DNA of 64,000 bases from Microbispora siamensis (GCF_016863095.1 NZ_BOOF01000029.1:62001-126000); one strand, 5' to 3'; counted from the first letter of the stretch, positions 49,695-59,028 are shown. Numbers and translations: made by a program. Notes: generated from the sequence alone by a model not told the origin.

Positions 49695-51158
49695 ATGCCC
49701 GTACTGGAGGAGACCGCCACCGCGACGGGACATCGACGGCGGTGGGCGGCCCTGCTCGCGCTGCTGGTCGCCGAGGCGATGAACCTGCTCGACGCCACGA
49801 TCACGACGGTGGTCGCGCCGGTGATCCACCGCGATTTCGGCGGCGCGGAGTCCGACATCCAGTGGTTCAGCGCCGCCTACACCCTGCCCTTCGCCGTGCT
49901 GCTGGTGCCCGGGGGCCGCCTGGGTGATCTCGCCGGTCGGAAGCGGGTGTTCGCGGCCGGGGTCGCCCTCTTCGCACTGGCATCGGCGATCTGCGCCTGC
50001 GCGACCGGTTCGGGAATGCTCATCGCCACACGTGCCGTCCAGGGAGTGGCGGCCGCGCTGATCATTCCGCAGACCATCGGGCTGATCCGGAGCATGTTCG
50101 AGGGGGACGAACTGGCCAAGGCCATGGGATCCATCGGACCGGTGATGGGCCTGGCCGCCGTCTGCGGGCCCGTGCTCGGCGCCGTTCTCACCCGGGTCGA
50201 CCTGTTCGGCGCGTCGTGGCGGGCGGCGTTCCTCGTCAACGTTCCCCTCGCCGCGCTCGTCCTGGCCTTCCTGCCCGCGCTGCGGGAGAGCAGATTGCCG
50301 CACCCTCCCGGCATCGACCTGCCCGGCACGGGGCTGGCCGTGCTCGGGACCGGCCTGATCGTGTATCCCCTCATCCAGGGCGACGCCGCCGGCCGGCCCG
50401 CCTGGGTCTGGATCGCCCTCGCCGCGGGCGTCGTCGTCCTCGCGGTTCTCAGCCGGCATCAGCGTCAGCGCGCCCGGCGGGGCCGCAGCCCGCTGATCGA
50501 GCCGAGCCTGTTCCGCGACCGGGCCTTCCCGGCCGCGCTGGCGACCTCCACGCTGTTCTTCTCGGTGATGAACGGACTGATGGTGGTGATCGTCCTGCAG
50601 GTGCAACTGGGGCTGGGCAGTGACGTCCTGACCGCCGGGCTCACCCTGCTCCCGTGGTCGGCCGGCATGGCCGTCGCCTCCTGGTACGCCGGCACCCGTC
50701 TGGTTCCCCGCCACGGAGCGAAGATCATGTTCGTCGGGCTCGCCGCCCTGTTCGCCGGGCTGATCTGCGCCGTCGCCGTCTACCTGACCGCATCCGCCGA
50801 CGGCTACCCCTGGCCCCTGCTCGCGGCGCTGTCGCTCAGCGGAGCGGGAAACGGCCTGTTCACCGTCCCGTTCTTCACCACGGCCCTGTCACGGGTGCGG
50901 GCGCACGAGACGGGTTCCGCAGCGGGCCTGCTCAACGCCGTCCAGCAGTTCGGCGGCACCCTCGGCGTCGCCGTTCTCGGCACCGCGTTCCTCCACAGGT
51001 TCACCGCGGACGTCCGGTCGCACGTGGACGCGGGCCGCGCGGCCCTGGGGGCGGTCCAGCTCACGTTCTGGATCGCCGCGGCGCTCGTGGCCGTCACGGC
51101 CGTCACGGCCGCGCTGATGGGCGTACGCGAGTCGCCCGCGGAGCCCGCGGGCCACTGA
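49695..51158 (+). CDS. MFS drug exporter (DHA2/EmrB-QacA type)
   Basis: 487 residues, 14 membrane helices expected. MNLLDATITTVVAPVIHRDFGG, VLLVPGGRLGDLAGRKRVFA (motif A), TRAVQGVAAALIIPQTIGLI and GPVMGLAAVCGPVLGAVLT (motif C-like). GGAAGGAC precedes the ATG. Probably proton-driven efflux of a hydrophobic compound. Confidence 0.93.
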   Translation: MPVLEETATATGHRRRWAALLALLVAEAMNLLDATITTVVAPVIHRDFGGAESDIQWFSAAYTLPFAVLLVPGGRLGDLAGRKRVFAAGVALFALASAICACATGSGMLIATRAVQGVAAALIIPQTIGLIRSMFEGDELAKAMGSIGPVMGLAAVCGPVLGAVLTRVDLFGASWRAAFLVNVPLAALVLAFLPALRESRLPHPPGIDLPGTGLAVLGTGLIVYPLIQGDAAGRPAWVWIALAAGVVVLAVLSRHQRQRARRGRSPLIEPSLFRDRAFPAALATSTLFFSVMNGLMVVIVLQVQLGLGSDVLTAGLTLLPWSAGMAVASWYAGTRLVPRHGAKIMFVGLAALFAGLICAVAVYLTASADGYPWPLLAALSLSGAGNGLFTVPFFTTALSRVRAHETGSAAGLLNAVQQFGGTLGVAVLGTAFLHRFTADVRSHVDAGRAALGAVQLTFWIAAALVAVTAVTAALMGVRESPAEPAGH

Positions 51159-51177
51159 CCGGGTGATTGATCATTGA

Positions 51178-51248
51178 GCGGAGCGACAGAGTCACAGTGC
51201 GGAGCGACAGAGTCACAGAGCGGAGCGACAGAGTCAGAGTGCGGAGCG
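51178..51248. repeat. 21-bp tandem repeat at the HAD gene stop
   Basis: Three copies, starting at 51178, 51199 and 51220, plus 8 bp of a fourth. Unit begins GCGGAGCGACAGAGTCAC. Read on the minus strand each unit contains the final codons and stop of the HAD gene (CGCTCCGCACT followed by TGA), so the gene end is repeated downstream of itself. Confidence 0.9.
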
Positions 51249-52103
51249 GTAGTGGCGGCGCAGGGCGATTCCGGCGGCGACGCCGCCCGCGATGGCCCCC
51301 GCGGTCGCGGCGATCGGCAGGCCGATCATCGTCGCCTTCCTGCCCGTGCGGAAGTCGCGGATCTCCCAGCCGTTCTCCCTGGCGTGCTCGCGCAGTTCGC
51401 TGTCCGGGTTGATGGCGTGCGGGTGCCCGACGAGGGAGAGCATCGGCAGGTCGTTGGCCGAGTCGCTGTAGGCCGAGCAGCGGGCCAGGTCGAGGCCCTC
51501 GCGGCGCGCCAGCGCCCGGATGGCCTCGGCCTTGGCCGGGCCGTGCAGCAGGTCGCCGACGAGCCTTCCGGTGTAGGCGCCGTCGGCGGTCTCTGCGACC
51601 GTGCCGAGCGCGCCGGTGAGCCCGAGCCGCTGCGCGATGACCCGGGCCAGCTCGACCGGCGTGGCGGTGACCAGCCACACGCGCTGCCCGGCGTCCAGGT
51701 GGGCCTGGGCCAGCGCGCGAGTGCCCTGCCACACGCGGTCGGCCATCACGTCGTCGTAGATCTCCTCGCCCAGCCGGACGACCTCGTCCACCTTCAGCCC
51801 GGCGACGAAGGCGAGGGCCATCTCCTTGGCCTTGGCGATGTGCTCGGGGTTCTCGTTGCCCCGCACGCGAAACCACGCCTGCCCGAGCGCGAACTTCATG
51901 AGGTCACGGCTGGTGAACAGGCCGCGCGCCGCCAGTCCCCGGGCGAAGTGGTAGATCGAGGCGCCGCGCATCATCGTGTTGTCGACGTCGAAGAACGCCG
52001 CCGCCGTGAGGTCGGGGACGACCTCGGGGACGGACACCGCCGCGGCGGCCGCCACCTCGCCGGCGATCTCCGCCGCTTCCCGCCGTCGCAATAGCCGCCT
52101 CAT
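51234..52103 (-). CDS. HAD-IB family phosphatase
   Basis: 289 residues. Motif [14 protein letters not shown], motif [11 protein letters not shown], motif III and IV ([43 protein letters not shown]). C-terminal hydrophobic helix ([23 protein letters not shown]). HAD-IB members act on phosphoserine and on lipid headgroups. TAAGCT lies 8 bases before the ATG, so it is near-leaderless. Adjacent to the BldN-RsbN-like genes, as in Streptomyces. Confidence 0.9.
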   Translation of the reverse strand: MRRLLRRREAAEIAGEVAAAAAVSVPEVVPDLTAAAFFDVDNTMMRGASIYHFARGLAARGLFTSRDLMKFALGQAWFRVRGNENPEHIAKAKEMALAFVAGLKVDEVVRLGEEIYDDVMADRVWQGTRALAQAHLDAGQRVWLVTATPVELARVIAQRLGLTGALGTVAETADGAYTGRLVGDLLHGPAKAEAIRALARREGLDLARCSAYSDSANDLPMLSLVGHPHAINPDSELREHARENGWEIRDFRTGRKATMIGLPIAATAGAIAGGVAAGIALRRHYRSAL

Positions 52104-52158
52104 GACTCATCAGCTTAACCGCCGGAGAGTGGACGGAACGGGAGCGGGACATGACGTG

Positions 52159-52929
52159 TCAACGTCCGGAACCCGTGAACGAATCGATATAACTCAGGTA
52201 TTGGTTGGCCTTGTCGCGATTTTCCCGGTCGAGCTTCGGCAGCAGCGGCTCCACGAGATTGTGCTGCTCACGGGCGAACTCGCGCGCCTCGCCGCCGGCG
52301 CGTCCCTGGCGGGCGACCCGGCTCAGCGCGGCCCTGGTGGTCGTCTCCATGTCGTCGAGCGTCTGCCCGATGAGCCGGCGGCGCTCCGGGGTCGGCGTGT
52401 CCACCAGTGATGCGGTCTCGGCCGCCCGCTCCCGCGCCGCGACCATCTGCCGTTGCGCCAGCTCCTCCTCGTCGTACGCGAGGTCGAGCACCGTCGACTC
52501 CGCCAGCCTCTTCAACGGGTACAGCACCTCGCCGGGCACCGAGTGGTAGGTGCGCACGCCGGTGCCGAACATCCCTGCAAGCAGCACGCAGAACACCAGC
52601 AGGGGGCGCAGCCGTACGAGCAGGGACCGGCGGGGCCGCGGGGGTGTGGCGGGAGGCGCCGTGTGCTTTCCCGCCGCGTGCCTGCCCGCCGCGCGCTCGG
52701 CGGCGTACGCGCGCATCAGCTCGGCCCGCAGCCTCTCGCGGAACTCCGGCCTCGGGCCGCCGCCCAGCAGGGAGCGGAGAGCGGCCACGCGCGCGGCGAC
52801 CCCGCGGTCCCGGGCCGCCGACCGGCCGCGCAGCGGGAAGCGGTGACCGGCGGCCCGGCGGTCGCGGGCCGCCGACCGGCCGCCCGCGCGGCGCGAGGGT
52901 CGCCACCAGCCCATCACCGCTCTCGCCAT
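52159..52929 (-). CDS. DUF5667 membrane protein, RsbN-like anti-sigma factor
   Basis: 256 residues. N-terminal basic region with the in-frame duplication GGRSAARDR..RGRSAARDR, an AALRSLLGGGPRPEFRERLRAELMRAY helical segment, one membrane helix (LLVRLRPLLVFCVLLAGMFGTG, about 110-131) and a C-terminal extracytoplasmic helical domain (VPGEVLYPLKRLAES..YDEEELAQRQMVAARERAAE). It lies 142 bp downstream of the ECF sigma gene, the place of rsbN after bldN in Streptomyces, so it should hold that sigma factor at the membrane. Confidence 0.7.
   Translation of the reverse strand: MARAVMGWWRPSRRAGGRSAARDRRAAGHRFPLRGRSAARDRGVAARVAALRSLLGGGPRPEFRERLRAELMRAYAAERAAGRHAAGKHTAPPATPPRPRRSLLVRLRPLLVFCVLLAGMFGTGVRTYHSVPGEVLYPLKRLAESTVLDLAYDEEELAQRQMVAARERAAETASLVDTPTPERRRLIGQTLDDMETTTRAALSRVARQGRAGGEAREFAREQHNLVEPLLPKLDRENRDKANQYLSYIDSFTGSGR
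52804..52883. repeat. 54-bp spaced direct repeat inside the RsbN-like gene
   Basis: A 26-bp unit (52804-52829 and 52858-52883, one mismatch; contains CGGGCCGCCGACCGGCCGC) recurs 54 bp apart. This is 18 codons, so the frame is kept and GRSAARDR is duplicated. Confidence 0.8.
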
Positions 52930-53071
52930 CCCCCCGCTTGACGCCCAGCGGAGATCGCTCGCGGGGCCGCCGGGAAGCGTTCGTCACCTCCCGGCCGGCC
53001 CGGCGTATCCGCCTGAAGATCCGACCTGCCACATGCCCAACGATGGGGTATGGGTAATGGTTACGGGGCTC

Positions 53072-53719
53072 TCAGCCGAGATCGTCGGGGAGAGCCCGGG
53101 CGAGCGCCCTGATCGCCCGGAACTGGAGCGCCTTGATCGCCCCGGACTTCTTGCCCATGATCTTCGCCGTCTCCGCGAGCGACATCCCGTGCAGGAAGCG
53201 CAGGATCACGCATTCCTGCTGCTCCGCGCCGAGTTGCTTGATCGCCTGCATCACGCGCTCGTTGACCATGTTCGTGACGACCGCGTTCTCGGGGATGTGC
53301 GGGCCGTCCAGGGGCGTGTCGAGTATCTCGGCGGTGGTCACCTCGAGGCGGTTGCGGCCCGACTTGTAGTGGTCGGTGACGAGGTTGCGGGCGATCGTCA
53401 CGAGCCAGGCGCCGAAGTCGCGGCCCTGCCAGGTGAACTCGGCGATGCCCCGCAGCGCCCGCAGGAACGTCTCGCTCGTCAGGTCCTCGGCCAGCGCGTG
53501 GCTGCCGACCCGGAAGTAGACGTACCGGTAGACCAGCTCCAGGTAGTGGTCGTAGAGCACGCCGAACGCCTCGCTGTCGCCGGTCTTGGCACGCAGCACG
53601 AGGCTTCGCATCTCGTCGTGCTCGTGCTCGCGGTCGGAGAGGTCGTCGGAACGCGCGGGGTGCGCTGCTCCTGCGGCGACCGGAGGGGAAAGCCCGGCCA
53701 ACGGCCACGTGTTCGGCAT
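53072..53719 (-). CDS. bldN: ECF sigma factor, BldN-like
   Basis: 215 residues. Region 2 (AFGVLYDHYLELVYRYVYFRVGSHALAEDLTSETFLRAL, TWQGRDFGAWLVTIARNLVTDHYKSGRNRLEV) and region 4 (LGAEQQECVILRFLHGMSLAETAKIMGKKSGAIKALQFRAIRALARAL) match sigma-BldN, the developmental sigma factor of Streptomyces. A 37-residue N-terminal extension precedes the sigma core (MRSLVLRAKTG); BldN carries a longer processed pro-sequence there. The neighbouring anti-sigma-like gene supports the call. Confidence 0.88.
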   Translation of the reverse strand: MPNTWPLAGLSPPVAAGAAHPARSDDLSDREHEHDEMRSLVLRAKTGDSEAFGVLYDHYLELVYRYVYFRVGSHALAEDLTSETFLRALRGIAEFTWQGRDFGAWLVTIARNLVTDHYKSGRNRLEVTTAEILDTPLDGPHIPENAVVTNMVNERVMQAIKQLGAEQQECVILRFLHGMSLAETAKIMGKKSGAIKALQFRAIRALARALPDDLG

Positions 53720-53876
53720 CCGTTATCCCATGGGGGAAGGGGAGTCGGCGTGCTCGAACACTCTAGAAATCAACGGGAGATTACACAATCCGTTCGGGTG
53801 GAGGAATCCACTTCAGGAGTGAAGACGCGGGTGGCGACATTCCCGGACAGGGTGACCGGCTACCGGTCGGAAGCCG

Positions 53877-55550
53877 ATGTCCGGCAGCATGGGTGCCACC
53901 ATGGAAGTCCTCGTCGCTCTCCTCGCGTTCGCCGGCGCCCTGCTCGCCGGCATCACCACCGGCGTCCTCGTCGGGCGTCTCCGTGACGAGCCGGCCGGTT
54001 GGCTGATCGCGTGGAGCATCGCCACGGGCGCGCTGGCGTTGTCGCTCGGCGCCATCGCCGTCGGCCATCTCACCGGGTTCGGGCCCGTGACGTTCCGGGC
54101 CTACCAGATCACCGGCTCGCTGCTGGCGCCGCTCTGGCTGGCGATCGGCGTCATCCAACTCCTCGCGGAGAAGGGCGGCGCCCGCTTCGCCGGCTGGCTC
54201 CTCGGCGCCGCGCTCACGGTCGTGGGCACGGTGATCATGGTGCTCGACCCCGTCGTCACCGCGGGGTTCGACAAGTCGCTGCCCGACGGGCCGACCCACT
54301 GGGACCTCTGGCCCGAGTGGCTGCTGCGTGGCGTCCACGGCCTGGTGGTCTTCCTGCTCCTGCTCTGCCTCGCCATGGCGGTGATGGCCTGGCGGGACGG
54401 CGACGAGTACGACGTCGACAACATGAACGCGTCCGTCGTGCTCGCCCCGGCGGGAATGGCGATCTCGGGCGTGCTCGAATTCGGGCTCCCCGGGCTGGTC
54501 GTCGTCGTGGTGCTGGCCGCCTCCGCCGGAGGCGTCTGGTACGTCGTGGCCCGCCCGCTCGCGCCGTACGACGACGAGGGCGAGGACGACGAGGCCCCGG
54601 AGGAGGAGTGGCAGGGGCGGCGTGGCGGCCGGGCCGACAGCGCTCTGCGGGCCGAGACCCGCGTGCCCTCCGCGCCCTCCGGGCCGCCCGCGCCCCCCGC
54701 GCCGCCGCGCGGGACTCCGGGAGGCCGCCCGGCAGGACCGGGCGCGGTTCCGCCGGGGATGCCGGGAGCGCCTGGGGCACCGGGAGCGCCCGATATGCCG
54801 GGTGCGCCGCGCCGTTCCGGGCTCGGCGACCTGGTGGCCGAATACCGGGCGGGTGAGCAGGGCGAGGTCGACTACGCCGCCCGCATGCGGCCCTCCGGCG
54901 GCCCTCCGGCCGCCGACGACTTCGGCGGGCCCGCGACCGGCCAGCTTCTCGCCGCGGACGAGTACGGCCAGCCCCGCCGGCCCGAGTACGGCATGCCCGC
55001 GCCGCCTGCGGCCGAGCCCGACCGGGCGATGCCCGCCACGGGGGCCCTCTACCCCGGGGCGGAGGTCCCCGACCCGGCCGACCTCGCGGCGAGCTTCGGC
55101 GTGGGGTTCGGCGGCAGGTCCCGTCCGGCCATGAGCCGCCAGAGCGGCGGTCAGGGGGACCGGCAGGCGCCGCAGCAGGCGGGCCGGCCCGCCGGTCAGG
55201 GGGGCTCGGTGAAGCCGGCCCCCGGCATCTACGGCCTGCTGACCGTCTTCACGCTGCTCGACGGTTCGGGCGAGGCGTTCGACAAGCTGGCGGAGGAGAC
55301 GGTGGAGGCCGTCCAGCGCAACGAGCCCGACACGCTGCTGTTCGTCTGCCACGCGGTCAAGTCGGCCCCGCTCCAGCGCATCGTCTACGAGCTCTACCGG
55401 GACGAGGTCGGCTACGGCGAGCACCAGCGACAGCCGCACATGGAGCGGTTCGCGACCGAGCGGGTGAAGTACGTGCTGGCGGCCAACGTCATCGAACTCA
55501 GCGTCAACGCCGCCAAGGTGGTCCCCCTCCCCACCCGCACGGTCCTCTAG
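53877..55550 (+). CDS. membrane protein with C-terminal antibiotic biosynthesis monooxygenase (ABM) domain
   Basis: 557 residues. Five or six membrane helices in the first 230 residues, then a Pro/Gly/Ala-rich acidic linker (about 235-440) and a C-terminal domain (GIYGLLTVFTLLDGSGEAFDKLAEETVEAVQRNEPDTLLFVCHAVKSAPLQRIVYELYRDEVGYGEHQRQPHMERF) that matches dimeric alpha+beta ABM folds. Start at ATG 53877, or ATG 53901 (MEVLVALLAFAG) at the first helix. Divergent from bldN. ABM domains act on quinols or heme-like rings, so a membrane redox or sensor role is possible. Confidence 0.75.
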   Translation: MSGSMGATMEVLVALLAFAGALLAGITTGVLVGRLRDEPAGWLIAWSIATGALALSLGAIAVGHLTGFGPVTFRAYQITGSLLAPLWLAIGVIQLLAEKGGARFAGWLLGAALTVVGTVIMVLDPVVTAGFDKSLPDGPTHWDLWPEWLLRGVHGLVVFLLLLCLAMAVMAWRDGDEYDVDNMNASVVLAPAGMAISGVLEFGLPGLVVVVVLAASAGGVWYVVARPLAPYDDEGEDDEAPEEEWQGRRGGRADSALRAETRVPSAPSGPPAPPAPPRGTPGGRPAGPGAVPPGMPGAPGAPGAPDMPGAPRRSGLGDLVAEYRAGEQGEVDYAARMRPSGGPPAADDFGGPATGQLLAADEYGQPRRPEYGMPAPPAAEPDRAMPATGALYPGAEVPDPADLAASFGVGFGGRSRPAMSRQSGGQGDRQAPQQAGRPAGQGGSVKPAPGIYGLLTVFTLLDGSGEAFDKLAEETVEAVQRNEPDTLLFVCHAVKSAPLQRIVYELYRDEVGYGEHQRQPHMERFATERVKYVLAANVIELSVNAAKVVPLPTRTVL

Positions 55551-55657
55551 GTCCGGGCCCCCTCGATCACGACCCGGTCTCGCACAGGGCGGCGGTGGCC
55601 ACTGGGCCGAGGCCGGTAGCGAGGATCAGGGTGGCCGCATCGGCGCCGGCCTCGGCT

Positions 55658-55906
55658 TCAACGCTCCAGGGCCTCGCGGAGGCGGTTCTCGTTCACCCGC
55701 CAGTAGTCGTGCTGCACGCCGTCGATCAGGACGACGGGGATCATCTCCCAATATTCGGCCTGGTCCTCCGGGGAGGCGGTGATGTCGCGTTCCTCCCAGG
55801 GGACGCCCAGCTCCGCGGCCACGCGCTCGATCACCGCGCGGGCGTCGTCGCACAGATGGCAGCCGGGCTTGCCGAGCAGCGTGATCCGGTGGTCTCGAGG
55901 AGGCAT
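55658..55906 (-). CDS. glutaredoxin-like protein
   Basis: 82 residues. ITLLGKPGCHLCDDARAVIERVAAELGVPWEERDITASPEDQAEYWEMIPVVLIDGVQHDYWRVNENRL: thioredoxin fold with CHLC active site and cis-Pro in IPVVLIDG. Start at ATG 55906; a much longer open frame upstream is rejected. It shares a divergent promoter region with rex, and a Rex operator lies between them. Confidence 0.88.
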   Translation of the reverse strand: MPPRDHRITLLGKPGCHLCDDARAVIERVAAELGVPWEERDITASPEDQAEYWEMIPVVLIDGVQHDYWRVNENRLREALER

Positions 55907-55998
55907 GTTCTCGATTATTGCGATACCTCCGGCCCGGAATGGAGACCGCCGCCCCTTCCTGGGACCCTTGGATGCGAGGGAAGCGCGCACGATCGACT

Positions 55999-56016
55999 TT
56001 GTGCATAGCTTCACAA
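55999..56016. promoter_or_regulatory. Rex operator (ROP)
   Basis: TTGTGCATAGCTTCACAA against the consensus TTGTGAANNNNTTCACAA: one mismatch. It overlaps a -35-like TTGTGC of a TTGTGC-N18-TAACCT promoter for rex. Rex bound to NAD+ should repress here; high NADH releases it. Confidence 0.85.
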
Positions 56017-56100
56017 AGGCACTAACCTGGTACTCATCCGTCGCAACCGCTGTGCGGCCGGGGGCGCAACCGGCCGTCCGTCCCCCTGGAGCCCCGGCAA

Positions 56101-56799
56101 GTGATCCGCCGAATCCCGCAGGCCCGCGACCGCGGCATCCCCGACGCCACGGTGGCGAGGTTGCCGCTCTATCTGCGCGCACTCAACGGGATGGCCGAAC
56201 GGGGCACGGCGACGGTGAGCTCGGAGGATCTCGCGCTCGCCGCCGGGGTGAACTCCGCGAAGCTCCGCAAGGACCTGTCCCACCTGGGGTCGTACGGCAC
56301 CCGGGGCGTGGGCTACGACGTGCAGTACCTCATCTACCAGATCTCACGTGAGCTTGGTCTCACTCAGGACTGGGCCGTGGCCATCGTGGGCGTGGGAAAC
56401 CTCGGCCGGGCGCTGGCCAACTACGGCGGGTTCGCCTCCCGCGGGTTCCGGATCGCGGGCCTGCTGGACGCGGATCCGCACGTCGTGGGCGATCGCATCG
56501 CGGGTCTCGTCGTCGAGCACGCCGACGAGCTGGAGTCGGTGATCAAGAAGCGCGGAGTCTCGATCGTGGTGATCGCCACCCCCGCCACGGCGGCGCAGCA
56601 GGTCTGCGACCGTGTCATCGCGGCCGGTGTCACCAGTATTTTGAACTTCGCCCCCGTCGTCTTGGCTGTGCCTGACGGCGTGGATGTCCGTAAAGTCGAT
56701 TTATCCATCGAACTGCAGATACTTGCGTTCCACGAGCAGCGCAAGGCTAATGGAGGGCCCATCATGGCCGAGGAGTGGCCGGACGGGGTGGTCATGTGA
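56101..56799 (+). CDS. rex: redox-sensing repressor Rex
   Basis: 232 residues. N-terminal winged helix (IPDATVARLPLYLRALNGMAERGTATVSSEDLALAAGVNSAKLRKDLSHLGSYGTRGVGYDV), C-terminal Rossmann domain with VAIVGVGNLGRALANY and ADPHVVG. Binds DNA when NAD+ is high and lets go with NADH. GTG start with GGAG upstream. Its operator lies in its own leader region, and hemA follows by 25 bp, so heme synthesis is under Rex control. Confidence 0.97.
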   Translation: MIRRIPQARDRGIPDATVARLPLYLRALNGMAERGTATVSSEDLALAAGVNSAKLRKDLSHLGSYGTRGVGYDVQYLIYQISRELGLTQDWAVAIVGVGNLGRALANYGGFASRGFRIAGLLDADPHVVGDRIAGLVVEHADELESVIKKRGVSIVVIATPATAAQQVCDRVIAAGVTSILNFAPVVLAVPDGVDVRKVDLSIELQILAFHEQRKANGGPIMAEEWPDGVVM

Positions 56800-56824
56800 G
56801 TGAGCCATCGATCGGAGTGAGCTC

Positions 56825-58120
56825 ATGAGTGTCCTCGTCGTCGGCCTGAGCCACCGGACCACGCCGGTCGCGCTGCTCGAACGTGTCACGGTCAGCGGGG
56901 ACGCGCTCGTCAAGCTGCTGCACGACGTGCAGGCGGACGAGAACGTGTCCGAGGCGCTGGTCGTCTCGACGTGCAACCGCGTCGAGGTCTACGCCGTGGT
57001 CGACCGTTTCCACGGCGGCGTCACCGCGGTGACCAACATGCTCGCCGCGCACTCGGGCCTGCCGCAGGAGATGCTCGCGCGGCACCTGTACGTGCACTAC
57101 GAGGACCGCGCGGTCCAGCACCTGTTCACCGTCGCCTGCGGGCTCGACTCCATGGTGGTCGGCGAGGGGCAGATCCTCGGCCAGATCCGCACCGCGCTGC
57201 GCCTGGCGCAGGAGGAGGGCACGGCCGGGACCACGCTCAACGAGCTGGCCCAGCACGCGCTGCGCGTCGGCAAGCGCGCGCACGCCGACACGGGCATCGA
57301 CCGGGCCGGCGCGTCGCTGGTCGGGGTGGGGCTGACGCTCGCCGAGCGGGTGCTCGGCCCGATCGCCGGCAGGCGGGCCCTGGTCGTGGGCGCCGGCTCG
57401 ATGAGCTCGCTGTCCGCCGCGACGCTGTCGCGTGCGGGCGTGACCGACGTCGTGATCGCCAACCGCACCCGCGAGCGGGCCGAACGGCTCGCCGAGACGG
57501 TCGGCGGGCGGGCCGCGGACCTGGCCGACGTCCCCGCCGAGCTGGCCGAGGCCGACCTGGTCATCTCCTGCATCGGCGCGGGAACCCGCACCATCACCGC
57601 GGAGACGATCGGGGACCGCGACAGGCCGCTGTTCGTCCTCGACCTCGCGCTGCCCCACGATGTGGACCCCGGCGTACGGGACGTGCCCGGTGTGACGCTG
57701 GTCGACCTGAAGTCGATGCAGCAGGACGGCGTGGGCGACGTCTCCGACGGCGGCAGGGCCGAGGCGATCTGCGAGGTCAGGCGCATCGTGGCCGAGGAGG
57801 TCGCCGCCTACCTCGACGCGGCGCGCGCCGCGCTCGTCACCCCCACGGTCGTGGCCCTGCGGAGCAAGGCCGCCGGGGTGGTCGAGGCGGAGATGGGCAG
57901 GCTGCTGTCCCGCCTGCCGGACATCGACGGGCGGATGCGCGACGAGATCACCCAGACTGTACGGCGGGTCGTGGACAAGCTGCTCCACGAGCCGACCGTA
58001 CGGGTCAAGCGGCTGGCCGCATCCCCGGGCGGCGACCAGTACGCGGAGGCGCTGCGCGAGCTGTTCGGCCTCGACCCGAAGAAGCCCGAAGCCGTTTCGA
58101 GCCTGGAGGTGGAGCAATGA
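56825..58120 (+). CDS. hemA: glutamyl-tRNA reductase
   Basis: 431 residues. Catalytic Cys in VVSTCNRVEVYA (C50 region), SHRTTPVALLERV, ACGLDSMVVGEGQILGQIRTAL, NADPH loop VVGAGSMSSLSA and the C-terminal dimer domain. Makes glutamate-1-semialdehyde, the first committed step of the C5 heme route. Overlaps hemC by 4 bases. Confidence 0.98.
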   Translation: MSVLVVGLSHRTTPVALLERVTVSGDALVKLLHDVQADENVSEALVVSTCNRVEVYAVVDRFHGGVTAVTNMLAAHSGLPQEMLARHLYVHYEDRAVQHLFTVACGLDSMVVGEGQILGQIRTALRLAQEEGTAGTTLNELAQHALRVGKRAHADTGIDRAGASLVGVGLTLAERVLGPIAGRRALVVGAGSMSSLSAATLSRAGVTDVVIANRTRERAERLAETVGGRAADLADVPAELAEADLVISCIGAGTRTITAETIGDRDRPLFVLDLALPHDVDPGVRDVPGVTLVDLKSMQQDGVGDVSDGGRAEAICEVRRIVAEEVAAYLDAARAALVTPTVVALRSKAAGVVEAEMGRLLSRLPDIDGRMRDEITQTVRRVVDKLLHEPTVRVKRLAASPGGDQYAEALRELFGLDPKKPEAVSSLEVEQ

Positions 58121-59028
58121 CGGTCCCCCTGCGGCTCGGCACCCGCAAGAGCCTGATGGCGACCTCGCAGTCGCAGATCGTCGCCGACCGGCTGACCGCC
58201 CTGACCGGCCGGGAGGTGGAGCTCGTCGGCGTCACCACGTTCGGTGACGTGTCCCGGGCCCATCTGACCCAGCTCGGCGGCACCGGCGTGTTCGTGAACG
58301 ACCTGCGCGGCCGGCTGCTCGCCGGCGAGGTCGACTTCGCGGTGCACTCGCTGAAGGACCTGCCGACCAAGCCGGACGAGCGGATCGCGATGGCCGCGAT
58401 CACCCGGCGGGACGACCCGCGCGACGCGCTCGTCGGCCCGGTCAAGCTGCGCGACCTGCCCGCCGGGGCCCGCGTGGGCACCGGTTCACCGCGCCGGGTG
58501 GCCCAGCTGCGCCTGCTCCGGCCGGATCTCGACTACGTCCCCATCAGGGGAAACGCGGACACCCGCATCGGCAAGGTGACGTCGGGCGAGCTCGACGCCA
58601 TCGTGCTGGCCGCCGCAGGGCTGGCCAGGATCCGCCGGGACGGGGAGATCGCCCAGGTGTTCGAGGTCGACGAGATGCTGCCCGCTCCCGGGCAGGGCGC
58701 CCTCGCCGTCGAGTGCCTGGCCGACCGTGATGATCTCATCGAGCTGCTGCGCGCCGTCGACGACCCGCCGACGCGGGCCGCGGTGGACGCCGAGCGCTCG
58801 GTGCTCGCCGCCCTCGAGGCCGGTTGCGCGGCCCCGGTAGGTGCTTTCGCCTCCGGTGACGGGCACATTCTCAATCTGACCGCCACCGTCGTCGCCGTCG
58901 ACGGCGCACGGTCGGTGCGCAAGTCCGCCTCCGGACCCTCTACGACGGCCGTGGAGATGGGCCGCGAACTCGCGGCAGCCATGATCGCCGAGGGGGCCGA
59001 CACGTTGATGGGGGAGCAGGCCCATTGA
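58117..59028 (+). CDS. hemC: hydroxymethylbilane synthase
   Basis: 303 residues. RLGTRKSLMATSQSQIVADRL, HSLKDLPTKPDERIAMAAITRRDDPRDALVG, GTGSPRRVAQL and the dipyrromethane cofactor cysteine in EAGCAAPVGAF. Joins four porphobilinogens. Overlaps both neighbours. Confidence 0.98.
   Translation: MTVPLRLGTRKSLMATSQSQIVADRLTALTGREVELVGVTTFGDVSRAHLTQLGGTGVFVNDLRGRLLAGEVDFAVHSLKDLPTKPDERIAMAAITRRDDPRDALVGPVKLRDLPAGARVGTGSPRRVAQLRLLRPDLDYVPIRGNADTRIGKVTSGELDAIVLAAAGLARIRRDGEIAQVFEVDEMLPAPGQGALAVECLADRDDLIELLRAVDDPPTRAAVDAERSVLAALEAGCAAPVGAFASGDGHILNLTATVVAVDGARSVRKSASGPSTTAVEMGRELAAAMIAEGADTLMGEQAH

Noticed and set aside
51178..51248. CRISPR or iteron array
   Set aside because: Contiguous 21-bp units without spacers that contain the HAD gene's own stop codon; a tandem duplication explains it.
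55907..56182. Upstream extension of the glutaredoxin frame
   Set aside because: It covers the Rex operator and the start of rex and has no family residues before MPPRDHRITLL.
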